From Lichenicola sp965198655 (GTDB taxonomy: Bacteria; Pseudomonadota; Alphaproteobacteria; Acetobacterales; Acetobacteraceae), in contig OZ240668.1 in NCBI GenBank assembly GCA_965198655.1, forward strand, positions 310,001 to 374,000: a stretch of DNA of 64,000 bases, given 5' to 3'. Below the pieces are notes generated by a model that saw only the letters and a program-made list of their open reading frames with translations, had not been told where the DNA came from and made no database searches. Made by a program: the position numbers and the translations under genes. Positions 17,748 through 25,977 of this stretch are shown here, piece by piece (position 1 is the first letter of the stretch; every line of letters begins with the position of its first letter).

Positions 17748-18724
17748 CGCCTGCCCCCCTCGCGGCGCCCATGGCGGTGGGGGCCGATGGCCGGGTCGCG
17801 GTGCTGATCCCGTGCTACAACGAGGCGGTGGCGATCGCCCAGGTGGTGCGCGACTTCCGGGCCGCCCTGCCGGCCGCGACGATCTACGTCTACGACAACA
17901 ACTCCAGCGACAACACCCGGACTGCCGCCCGCGAGGCCGGCGCCGTGGTGCGGCGGGAAGCGCTGCAGGGCAAGGGCCACGTGGTGCGCCGGATGTTCGC
18001 CGACATCGACGCCGAGCTCTACGTGCTGGTCGACGGCGACGGCACCTACGACGCGCAGGCAGCACCCGGCCTGATCCGCGCCCTGCGCGAGAACGGGCTG
18101 GACATGGTCAACGCCGCCCGCGTCACCGACCGTGCCGGCGCCTACCGGCGTGGCCACCTGCTCGGCAACCGCGTCCTGACCGGGCTGGTCGCCGCCATCT
18201 TCGGCAACCGGCTGTCCGACATGCTGTCCGGCTACCGGGTGTTCTCGCGCCGGTTCGTGAAGTCGTTCCCGGCGCTGTCGGCGGGGTTCGAGACCGAGAC
18301 CGAGCTGTCGGTGCACGCGCTGGAGCTGCGCATGCCGATCGCCGAGCTGCCGACGCGCTACACCGAGCGGGTGCCGGGCTCGGTGTCGAAGCTGCACACC
18401 TATCGCGACGGCATGCGCATCCTGCGCACCATCGTCGTGCTGATGAAGCAGGAGCGGCCGCTCGCCTTCTTCTCCGTGATCGCCGGCGTGCTGCTGGTGG
18501 TGGGCCTGGCACTCGGCCTGCCGGTGGTGGCGGAGTTCTTCCGTACCCGCCACGTGCCGCGGCTGCCCAGTGCCGTGCTGGCGCTGGGCTTCGTGCTGCT
18601 CGCCTGCCTCGCCGAGGTCTGCGGGCTGATCCTGGACAGCGTCGCCCGCGGCCGGCTGGAGTTCAAGCGGCTGGCCTACCTTTCCCACCCGGCGCCCGAA
18701 ACCGATCCCATGCCAGCACCGTGA
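17744..18724 (+). CDS. Membrane-anchored GT2 glycosyltransferase (DPM1/polyprenyl-phosphate type)
   Basis: 326 residues starting at GTG 17744 (overlapping the YggT stop), or alternatively ATG 17771. GT-A motifs: VLIPCYNEAVAI, DNNSSDNT, the DGDGTYD metal-binding site, and SGYRVFSRRFVKSFP with the ETETELSVHALE acceptor region. Two C-terminal membrane helices (about 243-265 and 280-302) anchor it. This architecture fits transfer of a sugar from a nucleotide donor to a lipid carrier, as in dolichol/undecaprenyl-phosphate mannosyl or glucosyl transferases. The sugar and acceptor are unknown. Confidence 0.85.
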   Translation: MTPAPLAAPMAVGADGRVAVLIPCYNEAVAIAQVVRDFRAALPAATIYVYDNNSSDNTRTAAREAGAVVRREALQGKGHVVRRMFADIDAELYVLVDGDGTYDAQAAPGLIRALRENGLDMVNAARVTDRAGAYRRGHLLGNRVLTGLVAAIFGNRLSDMLSGYRVFSRRFVKSFPALSAGFETETELSVHALELRMPIAELPTRYTERVPGSVSKLHTYRDGMRILRTIVVLMKQERPLAFFSVIAGVLLVVGLALGLPVVAEFFRTRHVPRLPSAVLALGFVLLACLAEVCGLILDSVARGRLEFKRLAYLSHPAPETDPMPAP

Positions 18725-18803
18725 CCGGCGACCGACGCCGGCGACCGCCATTTCTTCTTTGCCGGCGGGCGCGATAGCTGCTTGGGTTCCGGCGTCCACC
18801 GCC

Positions 18804-20246
18804 ATGGAGCCTGTCTTGGATCAGCCCGACCCGATGGAACGGGCCAGCATCGCCATCGTCGGCGCCGGCTTCAGCGGCACCCTGCTGGCGCTGCACCTGC
18901 TGCAGCGCGCCCCGCCGCAGACCCGGGTGGTGCTGATCGAGCGGGTCCGGTTCGGCCGCGGGCCCGCCTACGCAGACGGCAACGCCAACCACCTGCTGAA
19001 CGTGCCGGCCGCCAGGATGAGCGCGTTTCCCCAGCGGCCGCTCGACTTCCTGCACTGGCTGCAGGGCTTGTCGCCGGAAGAAGCGTGCGGGGTGGAGGCC
19101 GGGCCCGCCTCGTTCGTGCCGCGGCGCATGTTCGGCCGCTACATGCGCCACCTGCTGAACGGGGAGATGAAGGTGGCCGGCCGACGCGACCAGCTCGTGC
19201 TGATGCGCGGCGACGTACTCTCAATCACCCCCGACGGGGCCGGGCTGGCGCTCGCCCTCGACCGCAACCGCATCGTCCTGGCCGAGCGCGCCGTGCTGGC
19301 GATCGGCAACTTCCCGCCCGCCCCGCCGCCGGTGGCGGACCCGTCATTCTACGACAGCCCCGCCTACAAGGCCGACCCGTGGGCGCCCGACACGCTGGAG
19401 GGGCTCGATCCGGACTCGCCGGTGCTGCTGATCGGCACCGGACTGACCAGCATCGACAGTGTGATCTCCCTGCTCGACCAGGGCCATCGCGGCCCGATCA
19501 CCGCCTTGTCGCGGCGCGGGCTGCTGCCGCACCGCCATGCCGCCGCACCGCCCGCGGCGGCGATGCCGGAAACCGACGCCTTCCCGACCCGGCTGAACGA
19601 GCTGGCCCGCACCCTGCGCCGCAACGCGGCCAGGCAGGCCGCCTGTGGCGGAAGCTGGCACGCGGTGATCGACGAGATCCGGCCCATCACCAGCGAGCTG
19701 TGGCAGGCGATGAGCCCGCGCGACCGGCAGCGGTTCCTGCGCCACCTGCGTCCGTGGTGGGACACCCACCGGCACCGCATCTCCTGCTTCGTGGCCGACC
19801 GGATCGGGCAGGCGCGGGCGAGCGGCCAGCTCTGCGTTCGCGCCGGGCGGATCAGCTTCTACAGCCAGGACCGGCCGGACGGGCCGGTGACGGTATCGTT
19901 CCGGCCGCGGTTCGGCAGCGGGCTCGACAGCGTGACCGTGGGCCGCGTGGTCAACTGCGCCGGGCCGGATGCCGACTACAGCCGGATCCGCGACCCGCTG
20001 GTGCGGTCCCTGCTGGATAACGGGCTGGTACGCCCGGACCCGCTCTGCCTCGGCCTCGACGTGACCGCGCACTGCGCCCTGCTCGGACGGGACGGGGCGA
20101 TCTCGCGCCGGCTGTTCGCGGTCGGGCCGGTCACCAAGGGGATGTTCTGGGAGATGACCGCGGTGCCGGACATCCGGCAGCAGGCCGAGCTGCTGGCGCT
20201 CCAGCTCGCTTCCCTGGTGCGGCCGCCGCTCTCGAGGGCTGTTTGA
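18804..20246 (+). CDS. FAD/NAD(P)-binding oxidoreductase (COG4529-like)
   Basis: 480 residues from ATG 18804; an earlier in-frame start at 18759 and a later ATG at 18834 are also possible. It has an FAD-binding IVGAGFSGTLLALHLL motif near the N-terminus, RFGRGPAYADGNANHLLNVPAARMSAFP typical of the NAD_binding_9 group, and a second nucleotide site VLLIGTGLTSIDSVISLLDQGHRGPI. These resemble flavin monooxygenase or hydroxylase relatives of unknown substrate. It lies 80 bp after the glycosyltransferase gene and may share its transcript. Repeat copy C follows its stop. Confidence 0.8.
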   Translation: MEPVLDQPDPMERASIAIVGAGFSGTLLALHLLQRAPPQTRVVLIERVRFGRGPAYADGNANHLLNVPAARMSAFPQRPLDFLHWLQGLSPEEACGVEAGPASFVPRRMFGRYMRHLLNGEMKVAGRRDQLVLMRGDVLSITPDGAGLALALDRNRIVLAERAVLAIGNFPPAPPPVADPSFYDSPAYKADPWAPDTLEGLDPDSPVLLIGTGLTSIDSVISLLDQGHRGPITALSRRGLLPHRHAAAPPAAAMPETDAFPTRLNELARTLRRNAARQAACGGSWHAVIDEIRPITSELWQAMSPRDRQRFLRHLRPWWDTHRHRISCFVADRIGQARASGQLCVRAGRISFYSQDRPDGPVTVSFRPRFGSGLDSVTVGRVVNCAGPDADYSRIRDPLVRSLLDNGLVRPDPLCLGLDVTAHCALLGRDGAISRRLFAVGPVTKGMFWEMTAVPDIRQQAELLALQLASLVRPPLSRAV

Positions 20247-20263
20247 GAACTCGTGTTCGGCTA

Positions 20264-20388
20264 GGAAGCAAGGCCAGGGCTCTGCCCTGGACCCGCTGGG
20301 GCCTCAGGCCCCAGACCCCTTTTCTTTAAGAATTGGGTTTGAAGGGCTTTGCCCTTCATGGGGTCCAGGGGCGACGCCCTTGGCCTTC
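20264..20388. repeat. Palindromic intergenic repeat, copy C
   Basis: A shortened copy lacking the GCTGCGAAGCAGATC tail. The outer arms AAGGCCAGGG and CCCTTGGCCTT are complementary, enclosing CTGGGGCCTCAGGCCCCAG, TTCTTTAAGAA and GAAGGGCTTTGCCCTTC. It begins about 18 bp after the FAD gene's stop and ends 33 bp before the stop of the convergent MocR gene. A 10-base string GGCTGTTTGA that contains the FAD gene's stop codon also precedes copy E. Confidence 0.85.
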
Positions 20389-20420
20389 CTTCGCCGCCTA
20401 AGCTGTTCACGCACGGGCTC

Positions 20421-21806
20421 TCAGAACCGGGCGCCAAGCGCCAGACGCGGCTTCAGCCAGTCCAGGAAGATGGGATGGGTGCCATAGGCGACGTTGATCC
20501 GCATCGCCGCCTCCGGCTCGGCGGTGGCGGAGAAGGCGGATGACGGGGCGATGAAGATGCCCCTGCTCGCCGCCGCCTCGACGTCGGCGGTGAGCAGGGG
20601 CGCGCCGGGCAGTCGGATCCAGAGGTAGAACCCGCCGCCGACCGGACGCTGCACCGGACAGCCGACGGCCTCCAGCTCGGCGATGGTGGCCGCGGTCGCC
20701 CGGCTGACCCGACCGCGCAAACGGCGCAGGTGCTTCAGGTAGTGGCCTTGGTCGATCAGGCCGAAGACGAGCCGCTCGTCATGTGCCGAGGTGGCCACCG
20801 TGGTCATCAGCTTCACGTCGTTCAGCGCCGCCGCCCGGGCGGGCGAGGCGGCGACGTAGCCGACCCGGAAGCTCGCCGCGAGCGTCTTGGAGAAGGTGCC
20901 GACGTAGATCACCCGGTCGAGCTGGTCGAGTGCCGCCAGCCGGGTGGCGGAATAGGGAAGGATGTCGGCGAACGGGTCGTCCTCGACCACGAGGAGGTCG
21001 CAGGCGCCGGCGACGCGCAGAACGCCAAAGGCGGCCCCCGGCGTGATCGAGCCGCCGGTCGGGTTGTGCGCGAGCGACTGGGTGAAGAACAGCCTGGCCC
21101 CGCTGTCCCGCGCCTTGCGCTCCAGCTCGGTCAGGTCCGGGCCGTCCCGAAGCCGTCGCACGCCCACGATCCGGGCCCCGGCCAGATGCAGCTTGCTGAA
21201 CAGCGGATAATAGCCGGGATCGTCGACCAGCACCGCGTCGCCCGGCCGCACATGGGCGCGGACGATCAGGTCCATCGCGTGGTTGGCGCCGAAGGTCATG
21301 AACATCTGCTCCGGCCGGCAGCCGATGCCGCGCTCCGCCAGCGCCCCGCACAGCCGCTCGCGAAGCGGCAGGAAGCCCCAGGCGCTGTTGTACGCGTCCG
21401 CGCCGCGGAGGGACGCGACCGACAGGTGGCGGCGCAGCTCCGACTGCTCCAGCCAGTCGGGCGGCGGCCGCCCGTCACCGGGCCTGATCGGCAGGCGGCG
21501 TTCCAGTTGCTCGGTCAGCAGCACCGTTCCTCCGGTCGCGGCGCCGGATCGCGGCGCGGCTGGGGCCAGCCGCGACGAGCGGACGACGTAGTAGCCGGAC
21601 CCTGGCCGGGCCTGCAGCACGCCCTGCGCGACCAGGCGTAGATACGCCTCCACGACCGTGTTCCTGGCCACCCCGGCCCGGATCGCCTGCTCGCGGATCG
21701 AGGCGAGCCGCTCGCCGGCGCGCAGGGTGCCGGCGCGCAATTGTGCCGCGATGCCCTCCATCACCAGCTCGACCTTGGACGGCGCGTGCGTCATGGCGCC
21801 AGCCAT
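20421..21806 (-). CDS. MocR/PdxR-type regulator (GntR helix-turn-helix plus aminotransferase fold)
   Basis: 461 residues. An N-terminal GntR winged helix (about 8-76; RLASIREQAIRAGVARNTVVEAYLRLVAQGVLQARPGSGYYV) is joined to a type I aminotransferase domain. The PLP lysine should be K307 in YVGTFSKT, with substrate-pocket segments DDPGYYP and HNPTGG. MocR proteins use PLP, often as a sensor, to control vitamin B6, GABA or other operons. It is divergent from the mevalonate-degradation genes (125 bp between starts), so it likely regulates them, though the ligand would then be unexpected for a PLP protein. The start may be ATG 21806 or 21794. Confidence 0.9.
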   Translation of the reverse strand: MAGAMTHAPSKVELVMEGIAAQLRAGTLRAGERLASIREQAIRAGVARNTVVEAYLRLVAQGVLQARPGSGYYVVRSSRLAPAAPRSGAATGGTVLLTEQLERRLPIRPGDGRPPPDWLEQSELRRHLSVASLRGADAYNSAWGFLPLRERLCGALAERGIGCRPEQMFMTFGANHAMDLIVRAHVRPGDAVLVDDPGYYPLFSKLHLAGARIVGVRRLRDGPDLTELERKARDSGARLFFTQSLAHNPTGGSITPGAAFGVLRVAGACDLLVVEDDPFADILPYSATRLAALDQLDRVIYVGTFSKTLAASFRVGYVAASPARAAALNDVKLMTTVATSAHDERLVFGLIDQGHYLKHLRRLRGRVSRATAATIAELEAVGCPVQRPVGGGFYLWIRLPGAPLLTADVEAAASRGIFIAPSSAFSATAEPEAAMRINVAYGTHPIFLDWLKPRLALGARF

Positions 21807-21837
21807 ACCAGCGCCATCCCTGATACGATATCGCCAT
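21802..21837. promoter_or_regulatory. Candidate MocR operator: three GCCAT direct repeats
   Basis: GCCAT occurs at 21802, 21813 and 21833, that is, 11 and 20 bp apart on the same face of the helix. It lies at the start of the regulator gene, in the 125-bp gap to mvaA. MocR proteins usually bind spaced direct repeats. The motif is short, so chance is possible. Confidence 0.3.
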
Positions 21838-21931
21838 AATCGTGCCCAACCGTACCTGTTGGCGTGCCGGGCCTCGTCCTATCGGTTGCCGCGGCGCCTG
21901 CCATTCCCGGCGGGCCGGGGAGTTGGACGAC

Positions 21932-23209
21932 ATGCCGGACGGGCCGAAGGCTTCGCGCATCTCCGGGTTCCACAAGCTGGGGATCGACGCGCGGATCGAC
22001 GCGGTGGCGGCGTTCGCCGGGTTGGACGACGAGCAGCGCCAGCACCTCGCCGCTCCCGCCAACATCGACCGGCAGCTCGCCGACCACATGATCGAGAACA
22101 TGGTGACCACGCTGGCGATCCCGGTCGGCATCGCCACCAACATGCGGGTGGACGGCACCGACGTGCTGGTGCCGATGGCGACCGAGGAATCTTCCGTGGT
22201 CGCCGCGGTCGGCAACTCCGCCCGCCAGTGCTATGACAATGGCGGCTTCACCACGTCGATGTCCGGCACGCAGATGATCGCGCAGATCCAGTTGCTGGAC
22301 GTGCCCGATCCCGAGCGCACCCGGCTGGTGATCCTGGAGCGTCGTGCCGAGATCGCGGCGCTCTGCGACGACTGCGACCCCACCCTGGTCCGGCTCGGCG
22401 GCGGTTTCCGCGACCTGGAGGTGCGGCTGGTCGAGACCGCCGGCGGGGTCATGGTCATTACCCACGTCGTGGTCGACACGCGCGACGCGATGGGGGCGAA
22501 CGCGGTCAACACCATGGCCGAGCGGCTGGCGCCCCGGCTGCAGCACTGGACCGGCGGCCGCACGCTGCTGCGCATCCTGTCCAACCTGGCCGACCGGCGC
22601 CTGGCCCGCGCCCGCGCCACCTGGCGGGCGGACGATATCGGCGGGGCCGCGGTCCGCGACGCGATGGTGAGCGCTTTCCAGTTCGCCGATGCCGATCCCT
22701 ATCGCGCCGCCACCCACAACAAGGGGATCATGAACGGCGTCTCGGCGGTGGTGCTGGCGACCGGCAACGACACCCGCGCGGTCGAGGCCGGCGCGCATGC
22801 CTACGCCGCCCGCACCGGCCGGTATCGCAGCCTGTCGCGCTGGGAGGTCACCGCCGAAGGCGATCTCGCCGGGTCGATCGAGCTACCCCTCGCGGTCGGC
22901 CTGGTCGGCGGCGCCACCCGCATCCACCCGACGGCCCGCACCCTGCTGGCGATCATGCAGGTCGGCAGCGCCGAGCAGCTCGCGCGGATCATTGCCGCGG
23001 TCGGGCTGGCGCAGAACTTCGCGGCGATGAAGGCGCTGGCCACCGACGGCATCCAGAAGGGCCACATGGCGCTGCATGCGCAGAACGTCGCCATCGGTGC
23101 AGGCGCCGCCGGCGACGAGGTCGGCCAGGTCGCGCGCCTGCTGGTCGAGCGGCGGTCGGTGACCCACCAGGCCGCGGAAGCGGCACTCGCCGAGCTGCGC
23201 GGGCGGTGA
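21932..23209 (+). CDS. mvaA: Degradative (class II) HMG-CoA reductase
   Basis: 425 residues from ATG 21932 with GGGGAG upstream. Length and motifs fit class II HMG-CoA reductase of the Pseudomonas mevalonii type (428 residues). These are MATEESSVVAA with the catalytic glutamate (85 or 86), K264 in THNKGIMNG, D280 in ATGNDTRAVEAG, and H378 in GHMALHAQNVA. In class II enzymes the physiological reaction is often oxidation of mevalonate to HMG-CoA. The next gene encodes HMG-CoA lyase and overlaps it by four bases, which supports breakdown to acetoacetate and acetyl-CoA. Biosynthetic use is less likely, since alphaproteobacteria normally use the MEP pathway. Confidence 0.93.
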   Translation: MPDGPKASRISGFHKLGIDARIDAVAAFAGLDDEQRQHLAAPANIDRQLADHMIENMVTTLAIPVGIATNMRVDGTDVLVPMATEESSVVAAVGNSARQCYDNGGFTTSMSGTQMIAQIQLLDVPDPERTRLVILERRAEIAALCDDCDPTLVRLGGGFRDLEVRLVETAGGVMVITHVVVDTRDAMGANAVNTMAERLAPRLQHWTGGRTLLRILSNLADRRLARARATWRADDIGGAAVRDAMVSAFQFADADPYRAATHNKGIMNGVSAVVLATGNDTRAVEAGAHAYAARTGRYRSLSRWEVTAEGDLAGSIELPLAVGLVGGATRIHPTARTLLAIMQVGSAEQLARIIAAVGLAQNFAAMKALATDGIQKGHMALHAQNVAIGAGAAGDEVGQVARLLVERRSVTHQAAEAALAELRGR

Positions 23210-24153
23210 GCGAAGCACCGCGCCTGCGGCCCCATCTAAGGATCGTCGAGGTCGGCCCGCGCGACGGGCTGCAGAACGAGAAGCTGGCACTCGGCATTGC
23301 CGACCGCGTCGCCTTCGTCGAGGCGCTGGCCGAGGCCGGCCTGTCGACGATCGAGGTCGGCAGCTTCGTCTCGCCCCGCCGTGTGCCGCAGATGGCGGGT
23401 TCCGACGCGGTGCTGCGCGGGTTGGCGCGTCGCGACGGCATCCGGCTTCCGGTCCTGGTGCCGAACCGGGTCGGCATGGAGCGGGCGATCGAGGCCGGCG
23501 CGCGCGAGGTGGCGCTGTTCGTGTCCGCCTCCGAAACCTTCAGCCGAGCCAACATCAACTGCTCGATCGCGGAGTCCTTCGTTCGCGCCGAGCCGGTGTT
23601 CGCGCTGGCCCGCGAGCGCGGCATCGCGGTGCGCGGCTACGTGTCCTGCGTGCTCGGCTGCCCGTACGAGGGCGAAATCGCGGTCGCCGCGGTTGCAGCA
23701 CTCGCCGAGCGCCTGGTCGAACAAGGCTGCTACGAGGTGTCGCTGGGGGACACGATCGGGGTCGGCACGCCGCGCCGGGCCCGGCACCTGGTCGAGGCGG
23801 TCGCTCGGGGCGTGCCGGCGGATCGCCTGGCGCTGCATTTTCACGACACCTACGGGCAAGCGCTCGCCAACGTCCTGGCCTGCCTCGAGCTCGGCATCGG
23901 CGTGGTCGACAGCGCCGCCGGCGGCTTGGGCGGCTGCCCCTATGCTCCCGGCGCCAGCGGCAACCTCGCCACCGAGGACCTGGTTTACATGCTGGACGGC
24001 ATGGGCATCGCGAGCGGCGTCGATCTGGAGCGGCTGCTGCGGGCGACTGCGCTGGTCGCGGCAAGGCTTGGCGTCGCGCCGCGCTCCAAGGTGTACCAGG
24101 CCTGGAGCGCCGCCCGCGGTCCCGACGCGGTCGGGTCGGGCCCCTGGCCTTGA
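23206..24153 (+). CDS. mvaB: Hydroxymethylglutaryl-CoA lyase
   Basis: 315 residues, GTG start overlapping the mvaA stop. TIM-barrel lyase motifs: VEVGPRDGLQNE (R19, D20 at the active site), LHFHDTYGQALAN with metal ligands H211 and H213, and the lyase signature around SAAGGLGGCPYAPGASGN with catalytic C244. It splits HMG-CoA into acetoacetate and acetyl-CoA. The size (about 300) and signature separate it from isopropylmalate or homocitrate synthases. It is coupled to mvaA and followed 13 bp later by the transporter genes. Confidence 0.94.
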   Translation: MSEAPRLRPHLRIVEVGPRDGLQNEKLALGIADRVAFVEALAEAGLSTIEVGSFVSPRRVPQMAGSDAVLRGLARRDGIRLPVLVPNRVGMERAIEAGAREVALFVSASETFSRANINCSIAESFVRAEPVFALARERGIAVRGYVSCVLGCPYEGEIAVAAVAALAERLVEQGCYEVSLGDTIGVGTPRRARHLVEAVARGVPADRLALHFHDTYGQALANVLACLELGIGVVDSAAGGLGGCPYAPGASGNLATEDLVYMLDGMGIASGVDLERLLRATALVAARLGVAPRSKVYQAWSAARGPDAVGSGPWP

Positions 24154-24166
24154 ACGGGAGGCACCC

Positions 24167-24586
24167 ATGGTTTCGAAGCACTTGGCGGAGGTCTATCTGG
24201 CGGAGGTTTGGGGCGACGTGGTCGATCTCCGGCACCTGGCGCTGGCGGTCGTGATCGGCGCAGTGGTCAGCCTCGCGACCTTTATCGCAGCACTGGTCGG
24301 CTTCCACGCGCTCGGCATCGTGGCGGCGAGCGGGCGCGCCTACGCGATGCTCGCCGGTCTCGGCGGCTGCCTGCTCGCCGGCGCCATCTGCGCGGGGCTG
24401 CTGCCGCCGAAGCGGGTCCTGGTCGAGACCGGCCTGGATGCGGGCGAGCGGGAAGCCGCCGTCGCGGCCCTGTTCGACCGCGCCGCCGCCGCCGCGCCGC
24501 TACCCGCCGTGGCGTGGGCCGAGCTGCAGGCGCTGGGCCTGCTGGACCTGATGGCGGCGGCGGCCGGCCGCGGCGGACACGCCTGA
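24167..24586 (+). CDS. Small membrane protein, putative TctB-like transporter subunit
   Basis: 139 residues from ATG 24167 with GGGAGG upstream. Two membrane helices (about 25-50 and 58-80) are followed by a soluble Ala-rich tail. It has no strong family match that I recognise. It sits directly before a TctA-type permease gene (1 bp gap), the place normally taken by TctB, which usually has about four helices. The role as small permease subunit is inferred from position and membrane topology. It may be a divergent or reduced TctB, or a lineage-specific accessory. Confidence 0.55.
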   Translation: MVSKHLAEVYLAEVWGDVVDLRHLALAVVIGAVVSLATFIAALVGFHALGIVAASGRAYAMLAGLGGCLLAGAICAGLLPPKRVLVETGLDAGEREAAVAALFDRAAAAAPLPAVAWAELQALGLLDLMAAAAGRGGHA

Positions 24587-24587
24587 G

Positions 24588-25958
24588 ATGCACGACCTGC
24601 TGGTCGCGCTGGGCATGGGTCTGGCCGGCGCGGTGGTGTTCTCGGCGGTGGGGCTGGTGTCGGGCACCGACGAGACCACGACCATCGCGCCGGTGACGCT
24701 GCTGGTGGTGCTGCTCGGCGTGCCGCCTGCCGGCATCTTCACCTTCTGGATGGCCGCCGCGGTGTCCAAGCACATGACCCACGCCATCCCGACCGCGCTG
24801 CTCGGCATCCCCGGCGACACCATGGCAGTGCCGCTGATGCCGCAGGCGACGGCGCTTCGCGCCCTGGGCGTGCCGCACATCGCGCTGCGCAAGATGGTGG
24901 CGGCCGGGCTGGTCGCGGCGGTGATCGCGGTGCCGTTGTCGGTGCTGTTCGCGCTGGTGCTGGCGCCGTTCGGACGCGTCATCACCAACGCGGCGCCCTG
25001 GCTGTTCCTGGCGGCAGCCACGCTGATCGCCTTCTTCTCCGCCGGACGCTGGGCGTCGGTGGCGCTGCTGGCGCCGTTCGTGCTGGTGATCGTGGCGCTG
25101 CAGACCCTGACCATGGCGCACGGGCTCAAGCTGACCGTGAGCTATTTCCTCGGCATCGCCATCGGGCCGCTGATCGCCGACCTGGTCTCGACGCTGTCGC
25201 CCGCCGAGCAGCCGAGGCTGCGCCGCGACGGGCCGCGCCGGTTCCAGGTCGCCCCCGAGATCCGCGGATGGAAGGGATTCTACCCGAACCCGTTCAAGGT
25301 TCTGGACGCGTTGCAGGCGCGCTGGGTGGTGGCCGCAGCGGCGGTGTCCAGCGCCACCTTCGTGTTCAGCCCGGTGGCCATGACGGTGGTGCTGGGAGAA
25401 GCGGTCGCCTCGCGCGTCCGCCACCCTTATCACCGGCTGACCACGGTGCTCGCGGTGCGGAACGGCGTCACCGAATCCACCTACATCGCCGAGGCCATCA
25501 TCCCGCTGGTCGCGTTCGGCCTGCCGTTGAGCCCGGTCGCCGCCGGCCCCGCCGCGCCGCTGTTCAACGCGCCGCCGCGCTTCGTCGTCGACGTGGCGCA
25601 TCACCACCTGGTCAACCTGCACACGCTGATGACGCCGGGACAGTTCCTGGCCTACGGCCTGCTCGCGGTGCTGCTGGCGGCCCTCATCGCCTACCCGCTG
25701 GCGATGAACTACGCCCGGGTCGCCGCGGTGTTCGTTTCCCGCCGCATCAGCCACGAGGCGATCATCGCCACCTTTGTCGGGCTGGTGCTGGTGATCGGGA
25801 TCTGGGAGGGCGGCCCGCTCGGCCTGCTGGTGATCGTCGCGGTGGGCCTGCTCGGCGGGATCCTCAACCGCATCTTCGGCTTCAACACCGGGGTGCAGTT
25901 CATGGGCTTCTATGTCGCGGTCCTGACCGTTCCGGCCTTTACCGCCCTGCTGCGTTGA
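24588..25958 (+). CDS. TctA-family (tripartite tricarboxylate transporter) large permease
   Basis: 456 residues, with roughly ten or more hydrophobic segments through the whole length. Family-like motifs: GLVSGTDETTTIAPVTLLVVLLGVPPAG near the N-terminus and PTALLGIPGDTMAVPLMPQA (the usual TctA GIPG.PA region). The C-terminal part ends GGILNRIFGFNTGVQFMGFYVAVLTVP. TctA proteins are secondary transporters of carboxylates, normally with TctB and a periplasmic TctC. No TctC gene is nearby. Being in one operon with mvaA and mvaB makes mevalonate a plausible substrate (inference). Its stop is 19 bp from the convergent kinase gene's stop, with a small GCCCGC/GCGGGC hairpin between. Confidence 0.85.
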   Translation: MHDLLVALGMGLAGAVVFSAVGLVSGTDETTTIAPVTLLVVLLGVPPAGIFTFWMAAAVSKHMTHAIPTALLGIPGDTMAVPLMPQATALRALGVPHIALRKMVAAGLVAAVIAVPLSVLFALVLAPFGRVITNAAPWLFLAAATLIAFFSAGRWASVALLAPFVLVIVALQTLTMAHGLKLTVSYFLGIAIGPLIADLVSTLSPAEQPRLRRDGPRRFQVAPEIRGWKGFYPNPFKVLDALQARWVVAAAAVSSATFVFSPVAMTVVLGEAVASRVRHPYHRLTTVLAVRNGVTESTYIAEAIIPLVAFGLPLSPVAAGPAAPLFNAPPRFVVDVAHHHLVNLHTLMTPGQFLAYGLLAVLLAALIAYPLAMNYARVAAVFVSRRISHEAIIATFVGLVLVIGIWEGGPLGLLVIVAVGLLGGILNRIFGFNTGVQFMGFYVAVLTVPAFTALLR

Positions 25959-25977
25959 GGCCCGCCGCGGGCAGGGC

